A stretch of DNA of 64,000 nucleotides from an uncultured Eubacteriales bacterium. Its GTDB lineage: Bacteria; Bacillota; Clostridia; Oscillospirales; Acutalibacteraceae. Shown piece by piece: positions 24,525 to 33,063 of this stretch (the stretch's first letter is position 1; each line of letters begins with the position of its first letter). The translations under genes were made by a program, and so were the position numbers. A model generated the notes under the pieces. It saw nothing but the letters and a program-made list of their open reading frames with translations, was not told the origin of the DNA and made no database searches. The stretch lies in NCBI GenBank assembly GCA_934729465.1, contig CAKVEP010000001.1, positions 62,001 to 126,000 of the forward strand. The letters are read 5' to 3'.

Positions 24525-26288
24525 ATGACAAACAATAAAAATGTAATTAATTGGATACAGCAAATGAAAGAGCTTGTTAATCCTATAGACGTCGTGTGGA
24601 TTGACGGTTCTGAGCAGCAGCTTGAAAATTTACGTAAACAGGCTTGTGACACCGGCGAAATAATAAAATTAAATCAAGAGAAACTTCCCGGCTGCTACCT
24701 TCACCGCACAAAGCAAAACGACGTTGCTAGGGTTGAAGACAGAACTTTTATATGTACTTCTAAAAAGGAAAACGCTGGTCCAACAAACAATTGGTGGGAA
24801 CCAAAAGAGGCTTATAAAAAATTGTTTCAGATTGCAAGAAACAGCTACGCAAATAAAACTATGTATATAATCCCGTATTCAATGGGTCCTATAGATTCGC
24901 CTTATGCTAAAATAGGTATTGAAATTACTGATTCTATATATGTGGTTCTAAACATGGCTATAATGACTAGAGTCGGACAAAAAGTTTTAGACAAACTAGC
25001 TAACAGTAACGATTGGGTAAGGGGGCTTCACTGCTCTTGTAATATCGACGAAAATGAAAGATATATATGTCACTTCCCCGAGGATAACACTATTATATCC
25101 GTTAATTCAGGGTACGGCGGAAACGTACTCTTAGGGAAAAAATGTTTTGCTCTTCGCTTGGCTTCCTTTATGGGAAAAAATGAAGGCTGGATGGCTGAAC
25201 ACATGCTCATACTTGGGATTCAAAAGCCTAATGGACAAATTAAATATGTGGCAGCTGCGTTTCCATCTGCTTGCGGAAAAACTAACCTTGCAATGTTAAT
25301 CCCACCTGAAATATACAAAAAAGAAGGATACAAAATATGGTGTGTTGGTGACGACATTGCTTGGCTACATCAAGGTAAAGACGGCAGATTATGGGCAATA
25401 AATCCTGAAAACGGCTTTTTCGGAGCTGCTCCCGGTACTAATGAAAAATCTAATCCCAACGCTCTTGAAAGTACTAAGTGTAATACTATATTCACTAATG
25501 TTGTACAAAACCTAGATGACAACACAGTTTGGTGGGAAGGGCTCGATAAAAACCCTCCTGAAAATGCGATAAACTGGAAAAATGAACCTTGGAATGGTAA
25601 AACCTCAAAAGAACCCGGCGCTCATCCAAACAGTAGGTTTACTTCTCCTGCTAAAAATTGTCCGTGCATAAGCAGCGAATTTGACAGTCCAAATGGTGTA
25701 CCCATAGATGCTATCATATTCGGCGGAAGAAGAGCAAGCACCACTCCTCTTGTTTATCAGGCTAAGGACTGGGCAAATGGCGTATTTATAGGCTCAACCA
25801 TTGCTTCTGAAACCACTGCCGCTGCCACCGGTAAAATTGGTATCGTCCGCAGAGACCCGATGGCTATGCTTCCCTTCTGCGGTTACAATATGGGCGATTA
25901 CTTTAAACACTGGCTCGACATGGGCGAAAAGCTCGGTGATAAAGCTCCAAAAATATTTAATGTTAACTGGTTCAGAACCGATAAAAACGGTAAATTTATA
26001 TGGCCGGGGTTCGGAGACAATTTAAGAGTTTTAGAGTGGATTATTAACCGTTGCGATAATAAAGTTAGTGCTATAGAAACTCCTATAGGTTTTCTCCCGG
26101 ATAAAAAAGACATAAATATGGAAGGTTTGGATTTATCGACTGATACTTTAAATCTTTTACTAAGCGTTGATAAAGATGTGTGGATGAAAGAAATCGAACA
26201 GATTAAGGAATTTTACAAAACATTCGGCGATACTTTACCAAAAGTTTTGTATGAAAAACTGGAAGACATCGAAAAAAACTTTAAATAA
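24525..26288 (+). CDS. pckG: Phosphoenolpyruvate carboxykinase (GTP)
   Basis: A 587-aa enzyme interconverting oxaloacetate and PEP with GTP/GDP. The GTP-type hallmark AFPSACGKTNLAM (P-loop, near 250) is present, as are the metal and substrate segments GDDIAWL, FGAAPGT and FGGRRASTTPLV. Length fits the GTP family; the unrelated ATP type common in Firmicutes is shorter. GAGGTGAT lies before ATG 24525; the in-frame GTG at 24513 is part of that site. Divergence from the PTS genes suggests shared carbon control at the PEP node. Confidence 0.95.
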   Translation: MTNNKNVINWIQQMKELVNPIDVVWIDGSEQQLENLRKQACDTGEIIKLNQEKLPGCYLHRTKQNDVARVEDRTFICTSKKENAGPTNNWWEPKEAYKKLFQIARNSYANKTMYIIPYSMGPIDSPYAKIGIEITDSIYVVLNMAIMTRVGQKVLDKLANSNDWVRGLHCSCNIDENERYICHFPEDNTIISVNSGYGGNVLLGKKCFALRLASFMGKNEGWMAEHMLILGIQKPNGQIKYVAAAFPSACGKTNLAMLIPPEIYKKEGYKIWCVGDDIAWLHQGKDGRLWAINPENGFFGAAPGTNEKSNPNALESTKCNTIFTNVVQNLDDNTVWWEGLDKNPPENAINWKNEPWNGKTSKEPGAHPNSRFTSPAKNCPCISSEFDSPNGVPIDAIIFGGRRASTTPLVYQAKDWANGVFIGSTIASETTAAATGKIGIVRRDPMAMLPFCGYNMGDYFKHWLDMGEKLGDKAPKIFNVNWFRTDKNGKFIWPGFGDNLRVLEWIINRCDNKVSAIETPIGFLPDKKDINMEGLDLSTDTLNLLLSVDKDVWMKEIEQIKEFYKTFGDTLPKVLYEKLEDIEKNFK

Positions 26289-26294
26289 CAAAAG

Positions 26295-26335
26295 AAATAC
26301 TGTAATACAAATATTTGTATTACAGTATTTTTTAA
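26295..26335. terminator. Bidirectional intrinsic terminator
   Basis: An unbroken 18-bp palindromic stem starting AAATACTG, with a T-run on the right and A-run on the left, shared by pckG and the convergent ogg gene. Confidence 0.9.
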
Positions 26336-26338
26336 TTT

Positions 26339-27166
26339 CTAATCCTCCAATACATAAGGATTACTCCTCACATAATGATACAGATACTGTTGGGCAATTC
26401 CCGCAAATTCTCCAAACATATCGGGAGTTTCGTTTTTAAAAAGCTTACTCATAATTCTTTTCATCCACACATCCATCGGGAAAGCCTCTAAGCGGTGTAA
26501 ACCATAAAGAAGCGTACATTCGGCAACTTTTGGTCCAACTCCTTTTATCTTCATAAGAATTTGTCGGGCTTCATCCATGTCAGTATTTCGAAGATAGTCA
26601 AACATTATTTCTCCGTCTGATACCTTACGTGCAGCATCTAATATATAGCCCGCCCTAAATCCACATCTTATAGGCTTTAAATCTTCTTCGCTCAACTTTG
26701 AGATTTTCTCCGCCGACGGAAATGAATATCCTCCTTCAATAGTTTCTCCAAAGTTTTCACATAGTCTGGAAATTATTCCTTTAATCCTCGGGATGTTATT
26801 ATTTTGAGATATTATAAATGAACACAACGCCTCCCAAGGTTCTTGGTTTAATATTCTTATGCCGCTATAACTCTCACCCGCCTTTGACAAAACAGGATTT
26901 AAAGATTTTAATTTTTCTAATATCTTTTCGTAGTTTAGGGTTAGGTCGAAATATCTTTCCCAATAATCCCGCTCTCCATAATCGCAGGGGAAATTTAATA
27001 TTAGACTATTGTCTTTAAGCGTTGCCTCAAGCTTTTTTCCTCCGACTATCCCTGTGTATCCATCATCAAGAGGTTCCCACCTAAAGCATTGTCCGCAATC
27101 AAATGTTTCGGATAAATTTAAATTCTCCGTATTTTTAAATTCTAAATAATTTTTTTCATTCTTCAT
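26339..27166 (-). CDS. ogg: 8-oxoguanine DNA glycosylase
   Basis: A 275-aa base-excision repair enzyme of the eukaryotic OGG1 type. An N-terminal OGG fold opens with LSETFDCGQCFRW; the HhH-GPD domain has the catalytic Lys K213 in KGVGPKVAEC and Asp D232 in PMDVWMKR. It removes oxidised guanine and can nick the strand. It begins 5 bases after the TPM gene, so it is the last gene of ktrB-lemA-TPM-ogg. Confidence 0.94.
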   Translation of the reverse strand: MKNEKNYLEFKNTENLNLSETFDCGQCFRWEPLDDGYTGIVGGKKLEATLKDNSLILNFPCDYGERDYWERYFDLTLNYEKILEKLKSLNPVLSKAGESYSGIRILNQEPWEALCSFIISQNNNIPRIKGIISRLCENFGETIEGGYSFPSAEKISKLSEEDLKPIRCGFRAGYILDAARKVSDGEIMFDYLRNTDMDEARQILMKIKGVGPKVAECTLLYGLHRLEAFPMDVWMKRIMSKLFKNETPDMFGEFAGIAQQYLYHYVRSNPYVLED

Positions 27167-27171
27167 AAATT

Positions 27172-27945
27172 TTAAAAGCTTCTCGAAGCTCCGCCTCCGC
27201 TAAAGCTTCCGCCTCCAAAACTTCCGCCTCCTCCGCTAAAGCTTCCGCCTCCTCCAAAATTTCCTCCGCCAAAGAAAGTGGAATCATTGTCATAATATCC
27301 GGTAAAAGGAGGTCCTTTTCCGTTATTTTTCTTGTAAATTATAAAAAGTATAAGAATCACCAAGCCGCCTACAATCGGAACAATAAAATCAGAAAATTCA
27401 TCTTCATCTACTCCGCTAGTAAATTCACTTGGTATGTCTTCCGGGATTTCCATGTTATATTCTTTATATACCTCAACCAAAATTGATGTGTACAAATTTT
27501 TTATTCCGGCATCCCAATTATCATTTTTAAATTCAGAAACTGCATAATTATCTATTAACTTTCCGGCTTTTGCATCATTTATTGCACCTTCTAAACCATC
27601 ACCTACTTCTATTTTTACTTTTCTTTCGTTCGGGGCTAAAAGAATAAGCAGTCCATTATCTTTGTCGCCTTTACCTATTCCCCATGTTCTGCCAAGGTCC
27701 AATGCATATTCATCTATCTCTTTTCCTTCCAGACTTTCAACCGTCGTAACCACAACCTGTGCTGTTGTTTTCTCGTCTAAAACCCTACTGTTTGAAAGAA
27801 TATATGATTTCGTTTCGTCGCTTAAAACATTAGCAAAATCATTTACATAAAGAGCTTCTGTGTGGCTTGGAAGAGCACATACACTTTTTAATACAACTGT
27901 AAAAAATAAGCATATCAATAATAATATTTTACCTATTTTTTTCAT
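27172..27945 (-). CDS. TPM-domain membrane protein with Gly-rich tail
   Basis: 257 aa: signal peptide (1-25), extracytoplasmic TPM domain (about 30-165, with LYVNDFANVLSD and GIGKGDKDNGLLILLAPNERKVKIEVG broken by family motifs), a membrane helix (about 187-206) and a short tail of GGGSF/SGGG repeats ending in RSF. TPM proteins pair with LemA in many bacteria and some assist photosystem or membrane-protein repair; the bacterial role is unclear. Its start codon is embedded in a hairpin with the lemA stop, so translation should depend on lemA. Confidence 0.88.
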   Translation of the reverse strand: MKKIGKILLLICLFFTVVLKSVCALPSHTEALYVNDFANVLSDETKSYILSNSRVLDEKTTAQVVVTTVESLEGKEIDEYALDLGRTWGIGKGDKDNGLLILLAPNERKVKIEVGDGLEGAINDAKAGKLIDNYAVSEFKNDNWDAGIKNLYTSILVEVYKEYNMEIPEDIPSEFTSGVDEDEFSDFIVPIVGGLVILILFIIYKKNNGKGPPFTGYYDNDSTFFGGGNFGGGGSFSGGGGSFGGGSFSGGGASRSF

Positions 27946-27959
27946 AGGGGCACCCCCTA
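27945..27959 (-). promoter_or_regulatory. Hairpin joining lemA stop and TPM start (translational coupling)
   Basis: The mRNA reads TAGGGG-GTG-CCCCTA: a 6-bp stem with a 3-base loop. Its first three bases are the lemA stop codon, the GGGG is the only ribosome site for the next gene, and its last A opens the ATG. Ribosomes ending lemA would melt it. Confidence 0.65.
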
Positions 27960-28532
27960 TTCAAAGCTTACTTGAGGTACTTTTTCCGCCCCTTCAGATG
28001 CTTCAAAATACTCGCTTTCTTTAAATCCAAACAAATTTGCTATTATAACAGTTGGAAATGTTTTTGTTTTTTGATTGTAAACTTTAACCGCATCATTATA
28101 ATCTTTTCTTGCAACTGTTATTCTGTTTTCTGTTCCTGCAAGTTCGTCCATTAAACTGGAATATTGAGCATTTGCTTTTAAGTCTGGATAATTCTCAACA
28201 ACAACCATTAATCTGTTTAAAGCACTTGTTAATTCGCTGTCTGCGTTAGCTTTTTCCTTTAAGCTACTTGCTCCAGACAAGCTTGCTCTTGCATTTGAGA
28301 TTTCGTCTATTATACTGCTTTCATGCAACGAAGAACCCTTAACCGTATTCACTAAATTCGGAATTAAGTCTGCTCTTCTTTGTAGCTGCGTTTCTATATT
28401 CGACTGCTGAGTTTTAACCGTTTCGCTTAAACCTACTAAATTATTATAGCTTCCAACACACCCTATTCCTAAAATTACAATAAATGCCAATATGCTTAAC
28501 AGCACTATTTTTCCTGTAGAAATTTTTTTCAT
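27957..28532 (-). CDS. lemA: LemA family protein
   Basis: A 191-aa membrane-anchored helical protein. One N-terminal membrane segment (about 9-27) is followed by the family signature YNNLVGLSETVKTQQSNIE and LQRRADLIPNLVNTVKG, then three long helices with the NRLMVVVENYPDLKAN segment. LemA is very widespread, has no settled biochemical function and is often next to TPM genes, as here. GGAGGAG precedes the ATG. Confidence 0.94.
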   Translation of the reverse strand: MKKISTGKIVLLSILAFIVILGIGCVGSYNNLVGLSETVKTQQSNIETQLQRRADLIPNLVNTVKGSSLHESSIIDEISNARASLSGASSLKEKANADSELTSALNRLMVVVENYPDLKANAQYSSLMDELAGTENRITVARKDYNDAVKVYNQKTKTFPTVIIANLFGFKESEYFEASEGAEKVPQVSFE

Positions 28533-28554
28533 ACTACTCTCCTCCTAAAAATTT

Positions 28555-29943
28555 TTAACCTATTATTATTTTTCCTTCCGGAAGCATACTGTTTTTGTAG
28601 CCTCCTTTCTTGTCTAGCATAGCTAATATTAGTGATATTGGACCAACCCTACCTATAAACATTAACAGCATTAAACATATTTTTGAAAATAAAGATAACA
28701 TTGGCGTTATGCCTACTGATACTCCTGTTGTGGATAGTGCTGATATCACTTCGTATATTATATCAATTATGTTGATATTTGTCGATACCTCAGCAACACA
28801 TATGAATAATGTACCAGCACAAGCCGCTGCCAGCGACAACACGAAAACTGCAAGTGATTTATATACCACGTTCTTTTCTATTTTTCTATTCTCTATAATT
28901 GTTTCGCCCTTTCCGCTTATAACGCTTATTGCCGTAAACATTAATATAATAAATGTTGTTGTTTTTATTCCTCCCCCCGTTGACGCCGGAGATGCTCCTA
29001 TAAACATTAATATGATTGTTATTAATTTTGTGGCACTAGTCTGGTTTGCAAGGTCAATGGCAAAAAATCCCGCCGTTCGTGATGAAGTAGACTGTAAAAA
29101 TGAAGAAAATAATTTTCTGTCAAAGCTATACCCTGCAAGCACATTGTTATATTCAAGCGAAAGTATTGCCAAGCAGCCTATAACAAGTAGCCAAAAAGAC
29201 GTTTTTATTACTACTCTTGTATGCAAACATAAATGTGCCTTTTTATCTTTTGCTATAATTCTGTTTTTTATAAATCTGTGCAAGTCTATAAGGACAACAA
29301 ATCCAAGTCCACCGATTATTATAAGCGCCGACACCACACATAATATAACAGGGTCATTATTAACTTCCATTAAACTCATTCCCGGCTTAATAAATCCAAC
29401 AACGTCAAACCCCGCATTACAATACGCTGACACTGCTATAAATATCGACGCCCACACTCCATCTAAACCGTACTTCGGCGCTAGTCTCATACATAAAAGT
29501 AACGCACCTATTAGTTCAAATGAAAAGGTGTATGTAAATATAATTTTTATAAGATAATTTATATCAACTATATTTCCACTTATACATTCCTGAAATATTT
29601 TCATATCACGCAGTCCTAGCTTACGCCTAAATAATAGCGTTACTCCTGTTGTAAACGATATAAGTCCAAGCCCTCCAAGCTGTATTAACAGCAGCATGAC
29701 TATTTGACCGTAAATTGACCACTGAGACCAAGTATCAAATAGCGCCAAACCCGTTACACACGTACAAGACGTTGATGTGAAAAGACAACTTAAAAAATCT
29801 GTTGGCTGTCCGCTTCTTGAACATACCGGTAACATTAACAGTAATGTGCCGCAACATATCAAAAAGAAAAAACTCGACACTATTATTTTTACTGCCGAAT
29901 AATGCTTTATTTTTTCCACCAATCGGTCAATAATACTACTCAA
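28555..29943 (-). CDS. ktrB: Potassium uptake membrane subunit KtrB/TrkH family
   Basis: A 462-aa ion-conducting subunit with the four M1-P-M2 repeats of the Trk/Ktr/HKT family (for example TSTSCTCVTGLALFDTWSQ in the first pore and SSRTAGF in the third). It needs a KtrA-type gating ring, which is not in this window. The start is TTG at 29943 after AGGAG. A consensus promoter lies upstream. I saw no c-di-AMP riboswitch. It leads the operon with lemA, TPM and ogg. Confidence 0.93.
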   Translation of the reverse strand: MSSIIDRLVEKIKHYSAVKIIVSSFFFLICCGTLLLMLPVCSRSGQPTDFLSCLFTSTSCTCVTGLALFDTWSQWSIYGQIVMLLLIQLGGLGLISFTTGVTLLFRRKLGLRDMKIFQECISGNIVDINYLIKIIFTYTFSFELIGALLLCMRLAPKYGLDGVWASIFIAVSAYCNAGFDVVGFIKPGMSLMEVNNDPVILCVVSALIIIGGLGFVVLIDLHRFIKNRIIAKDKKAHLCLHTRVVIKTSFWLLVIGCLAILSLEYNNVLAGYSFDRKLFSSFLQSTSSRTAGFFAIDLANQTSATKLITIILMFIGASPASTGGGIKTTTFIILMFTAISVISGKGETIIENRKIEKNVVYKSLAVFVLSLAAACAGTLFICVAEVSTNINIIDIIYEVISALSTTGVSVGITPMLSLFSKICLMLLMFIGRVGPISLILAMLDKKGGYKNSMLPEGKIIIG

Positions 29944-30252
29944 AATACCACTCCTAATCCCTAATTATTACATTTTTTATATTTTATTCTACTAATATCT
30001 CAAAATTATACCATTTTATAAACGACTGTCAATAACGTAAAGATTTTTCACTTAAAATAAATTTAGTGTTTAAACATTATTTTTTAATTTATCTACGTTC
30101 CATTATGCTTAATTATATGATATAATAATTTTGTTTTTTATTAGTAATATGGATATTTTAATGAATTTATCCTCTTAAATATTATATGTAATAGTAAATT
30201 AGCTGCGCAAGACGTGTGCTTTAACGTCACATTTTTGAAGGGAATGATATAT
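29944..30252. promoter_or_regulatory. Divergent intergenic region between ktrB and the phosphohexomutase
   Basis: No gene in 309 bases. For ktrB, TTGACA (30027-30032) and TATAAT (30005-30010) on the minus strand are 16 apart, a strong promoter. To the right TATAAT (30121-30126) with a poor -35 may start the mutase transcript; its leader has a small GACGT/ACGTC hairpin near 30211-30231. Nothing else is recognisable. Confidence 0.55.
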
Positions 30253-31788
30253 ATGGATATAAATTGGATGCAGTTTAAAAGTGGCTCTGATATAAGGGGC
30301 GTCGCTACAGACTCTTTAGACGGTCAAAAAATAACCTTGACAAACGAAGTTGTTGAAAAAATTACTTTAGGATTCGTTACTTGGCTTAAAGAATATTGTA
30401 ATTTGGATATAAATAATATCACCGTGTCCGTTGGAAACGACCCTCGTGTTTCTGCCACGAGAATAAAAACTGTGGTTATAAACGCTTTAAGGTGCGTTGG
30501 CGTTCAGGTTTACGATTGTATGCTATCCTCAACACCGGCTATGTTTTTAACTACCTCTACACTATCTTGTACCGGTGCAATTCAAATTACCGCAAGCCAT
30601 CATCCTGCTAATCGCAACGGGCTAAAATTTTTCACCGCTGATGGAGGATTGTCGTCTGACGACATCTCTCAAATTTTAGATATTGCGTCCAGAGGCGTTT
30701 TCCCTCCCATATCTAAGTATGGAAAGGTTAGGCAAATTAATACTATGCGCCAGTACTGCGAAAGATTACGTAATGTAATTTGTAATGGTATTAAGTCTAA
30801 GGAAAATCACAACAAACCTCTCTCGGGTTTTAAAATCGCTGTGGATGCAGGAAACGGAGCCGGTGGATTTTTTGCAAATGACGTATTAAAACCTCTTGGA
30901 GCGGATATTTCCGGGAGTATATTTTTAGAGCCCGACGGTACTTTCCCAAATCATATTCCTAACCCCGAAAACAAAGAAGCCATGGAATTTATATCAAAAG
31001 CTGTTGTTGACTCAAATTCAGACATTGGTATAATTTTCGACACCGATGTTGACAGGGCTGCTATAGTAGATTCTAAGGGCAAATTTATCAATCGTAATAA
31101 ATTAATCGCTCTTTCTTCTGCTATTGTGGCAGACGAATCTAAAAATCCTATTATCGTCACAGACTCTGTAACATCCGATTATCTAAAATCTTTCATAGCA
31201 AACCTCGGCGGAAAACAATTTAGATTTAAGCGTGGATATAAAAATGTAATTGAGGCTGCCAAAAAATTTAATAATTCTGGATTGAATTGTCCACTGGCTA
31301 TTGAAACCTCAGGTCACGCTGCTTTTAAAGAAAATAATTTTTTAGACGATGGTGCATTTCTCGCCGCTAAGATAATTATTAAAATGGTTAAAATGCGTCA
31401 GGAAGGCAAATCTATTGAATCCCTTGTCGACAGTCTCAACGAGGCAAAGGAAAGCACTGAAATACGTATTCCTATAAATCATTCTGAAATCTTATCAACG
31501 TCTAATAAATTGTTCGACAAGCTCAAAGCTCACGTTAAAAATATTAAATCCTGCTCTATTGACGAAGACAATGTTGAAGGTTTACGCATAAAATTTAATG
31601 CCAGATGGCAAGAAGGCTGGTGTCTTTTAAGAGTAAGCGTTCATGACCCTGTTCTTGTTCTTAACGTTGAATGTTACGTACATAATGGAGTTCACTCCGT
31701 TTTACTTGCTTTAAAACCCTTTTTCGAAAATTATTCTTTCCTCGATTTATCAAGCTATAACCAACAACTTACAAATACTAAAAATTAG
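30253..31788 (+). CDS. Phosphomannomutase/phosphoglucomutase family protein
   Basis: A 511-aa alpha-D-phosphohexomutase. The phosphorylated Ser is S115 in TASHHP, the metal loop is DTDVDRAA (near 287-294), and the sugar-specific loop is probably ETSGHAAF. It should interconvert hexose 1- and 6-phosphates for glycan precursors; which sugar is uncertain. ATG 30253 follows AAGGGA; the in-frame ATG at 30244 is too close to that site. rarA follows after 12 bases in the same operon. Confidence 0.9.
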   Translation: MDINWMQFKSGSDIRGVATDSLDGQKITLTNEVVEKITLGFVTWLKEYCNLDINNITVSVGNDPRVSATRIKTVVINALRCVGVQVYDCMLSSTPAMFLTTSTLSCTGAIQITASHHPANRNGLKFFTADGGLSSDDISQILDIASRGVFPPISKYGKVRQINTMRQYCERLRNVICNGIKSKENHNKPLSGFKIAVDAGNGAGGFFANDVLKPLGADISGSIFLEPDGTFPNHIPNPENKEAMEFISKAVVDSNSDIGIIFDTDVDRAAIVDSKGKFINRNKLIALSSAIVADESKNPIIVTDSVTSDYLKSFIANLGGKQFRFKRGYKNVIEAAKKFNNSGLNCPLAIETSGHAAFKENNFLDDGAFLAAKIIIKMVKMRQEGKSIESLVDSLNEAKESTEIRIPINHSEILSTSNKLFDKLKAHVKNIKSCSIDEDNVEGLRIKFNARWQEGWCLLRVSVHDPVLVLNVECYVHNGVHSVLLALKPFFENYSFLDLSSYNQQLTNTKN

Positions 31789-31800
31789 GAGATATATTTA

Positions 31801-33063
31801 ATGTTTGTACCACTTTCTGAAAGAATTAGACCACAAGATATTAAAAGCGTTTTTGGACAACGCCATATTTTAAATAAATTCAGTCCTTTAACAAATATGA
31901 TTAGCCAAGGCTTTGCGACTAACATGATATTTTACGGTCCTCCGGGAACCGGCAAATCTACTGTTGCTAAAATCGTTGCCAAAAACTCAAATATGGACAT
32001 AAAACAAATGAATGGTACGACTGTTTCTTCTTCAGATATCAAATCTATCATAGACCAAATTGACACCTTTATTTATCCAAAAGGTGTCTTAATTTATATG
32101 GATGAGATACAGTATCTGAACAAAAAACAGCAACAAGTTTTGCTCGACGCCATCGAAAAAGGAAAAATCGTACTTATAGCCTCAACAACCGAAAATCCTT
32201 ATTTTTATGTTTACAACGCTCTTATGAGTAGGTGTTCTATATTCGAGTTTAAGCCGCTTTCCTCCGGCGACATTAAAGATGTTATTAAAAATGCTGTAAG
32301 CTTTTTAGAAAAAGAGCAAAATTTTAAAATTGTTTGTTCAGACGAAATTTTAACCTCAATTGCAAACTTTAGCGGGGGCGACGTTCGCAAAGCTATAAAT
32401 ACTCTTGAATTGTGCGTATTATCAGCCGAGCAAACGGATAATTCAAGAATTTTGTCCACGGAGACTCTCTCCCAAATAATACAAAAAAATAACATCTCCT
32501 ACAACAAAACAGGAGATGAACATTATGATATTATTTCAGCATTCCAGAAGTCGATGAGAGGCTCAGACCCTGATGCTGCCATTCATTATCTTGCAAGACT
32601 CCTAGATGCCGGAGATATTATTTCGGCTTGTAGGCGACTTCTTGTTTGTGCCTGCGAAGACGTTGGTCTTGCACATCCTCAGATTATTCCTATAGTAAAA
32701 TCGTGTGTGGACATCGCAATGCAAGTTGGTATGCCCGAGGCTCGCATACCTCTTGCCGATGCAGTTATTCTCGTGTGTAACTCACCAAAGTCGAACTCAG
32801 CATATAACGCAATTAATTCAGCATCAATCGATATTAAAAATCATCCCACGTGCGCTGTACCACGACACCTTCAAAACGTTCACTGCGACAGTACAACCCA
32901 GCAGACAAGTCAAAATTATCTATACCCTCACGATTACAAAAATCACTGGGTTAAACAGCAATATCTACCCGACTGTCTTAAAAATTCAACTTACTATAAT
33001 CCCTCTCAAAATAAAAACGAACAAGCCTACAAACATTTTTGGGACAACATTAAAAACCTTTAA
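31801..33063 (+). CDS. rarA: Replication-associated recombination protein A (RarA/MgsA AAA+ ATPase)
   Basis: A 420-aa clamp-loader-like ATPase acting at stalled replication forks. Walker A is GPPGTGKST (46-54); the Walker B region is YMDEIQ where most relatives have DEIHRFNK. The C-terminal part holds the family end (HDYKNHWVKQQYLPD...YYNPS). AGGAGA precedes the ATG. Its stop overlaps by four bases the stop of the convergent lysozyme gene, with no terminator between. Confidence 0.93.
   Translation: MFVPLSERIRPQDIKSVFGQRHILNKFSPLTNMISQGFATNMIFYGPPGTGKSTVAKIVAKNSNMDIKQMNGTTVSSSDIKSIIDQIDTFIYPKGVLIYMDEIQYLNKKQQQVLLDAIEKGKIVLIASTTENPYFYVYNALMSRCSIFEFKPLSSGDIKDVIKNAVSFLEKEQNFKIVCSDEILTSIANFSGGDVRKAINTLELCVLSAEQTDNSRILSTETLSQIIQKNNISYNKTGDEHYDIISAFQKSMRGSDPDAAIHYLARLLDAGDIISACRRLLVCACEDVGLAHPQIIPIVKSCVDIAMQVGMPEARIPLADAVILVCNSPKSNSAYNAINSASIDIKNHPTCAVPRHLQNVHCDSTTQQTSQNYLYPHDYKNHWVKQQYLPDCLKNSTYYNPSQNKNEQAYKHFWDNIKNL

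Noticed and set aside
28610..29557. A 315-codon open frame on the plus strand opposite ktrB.
   Set aside because: It is exactly antisense to a clear KtrB gene, has Ile/Asn/Thr-rich low-complexity composition mirroring membrane helices, and lacks a ribosome site.
29944..30252. Possible c-di-AMP riboswitch controlling the potassium transporter ktrB.
   Set aside because: The leader from the strong promoter to the TTG start is only about 50 bases, too short for that riboswitch, and the conserved blocks are absent.
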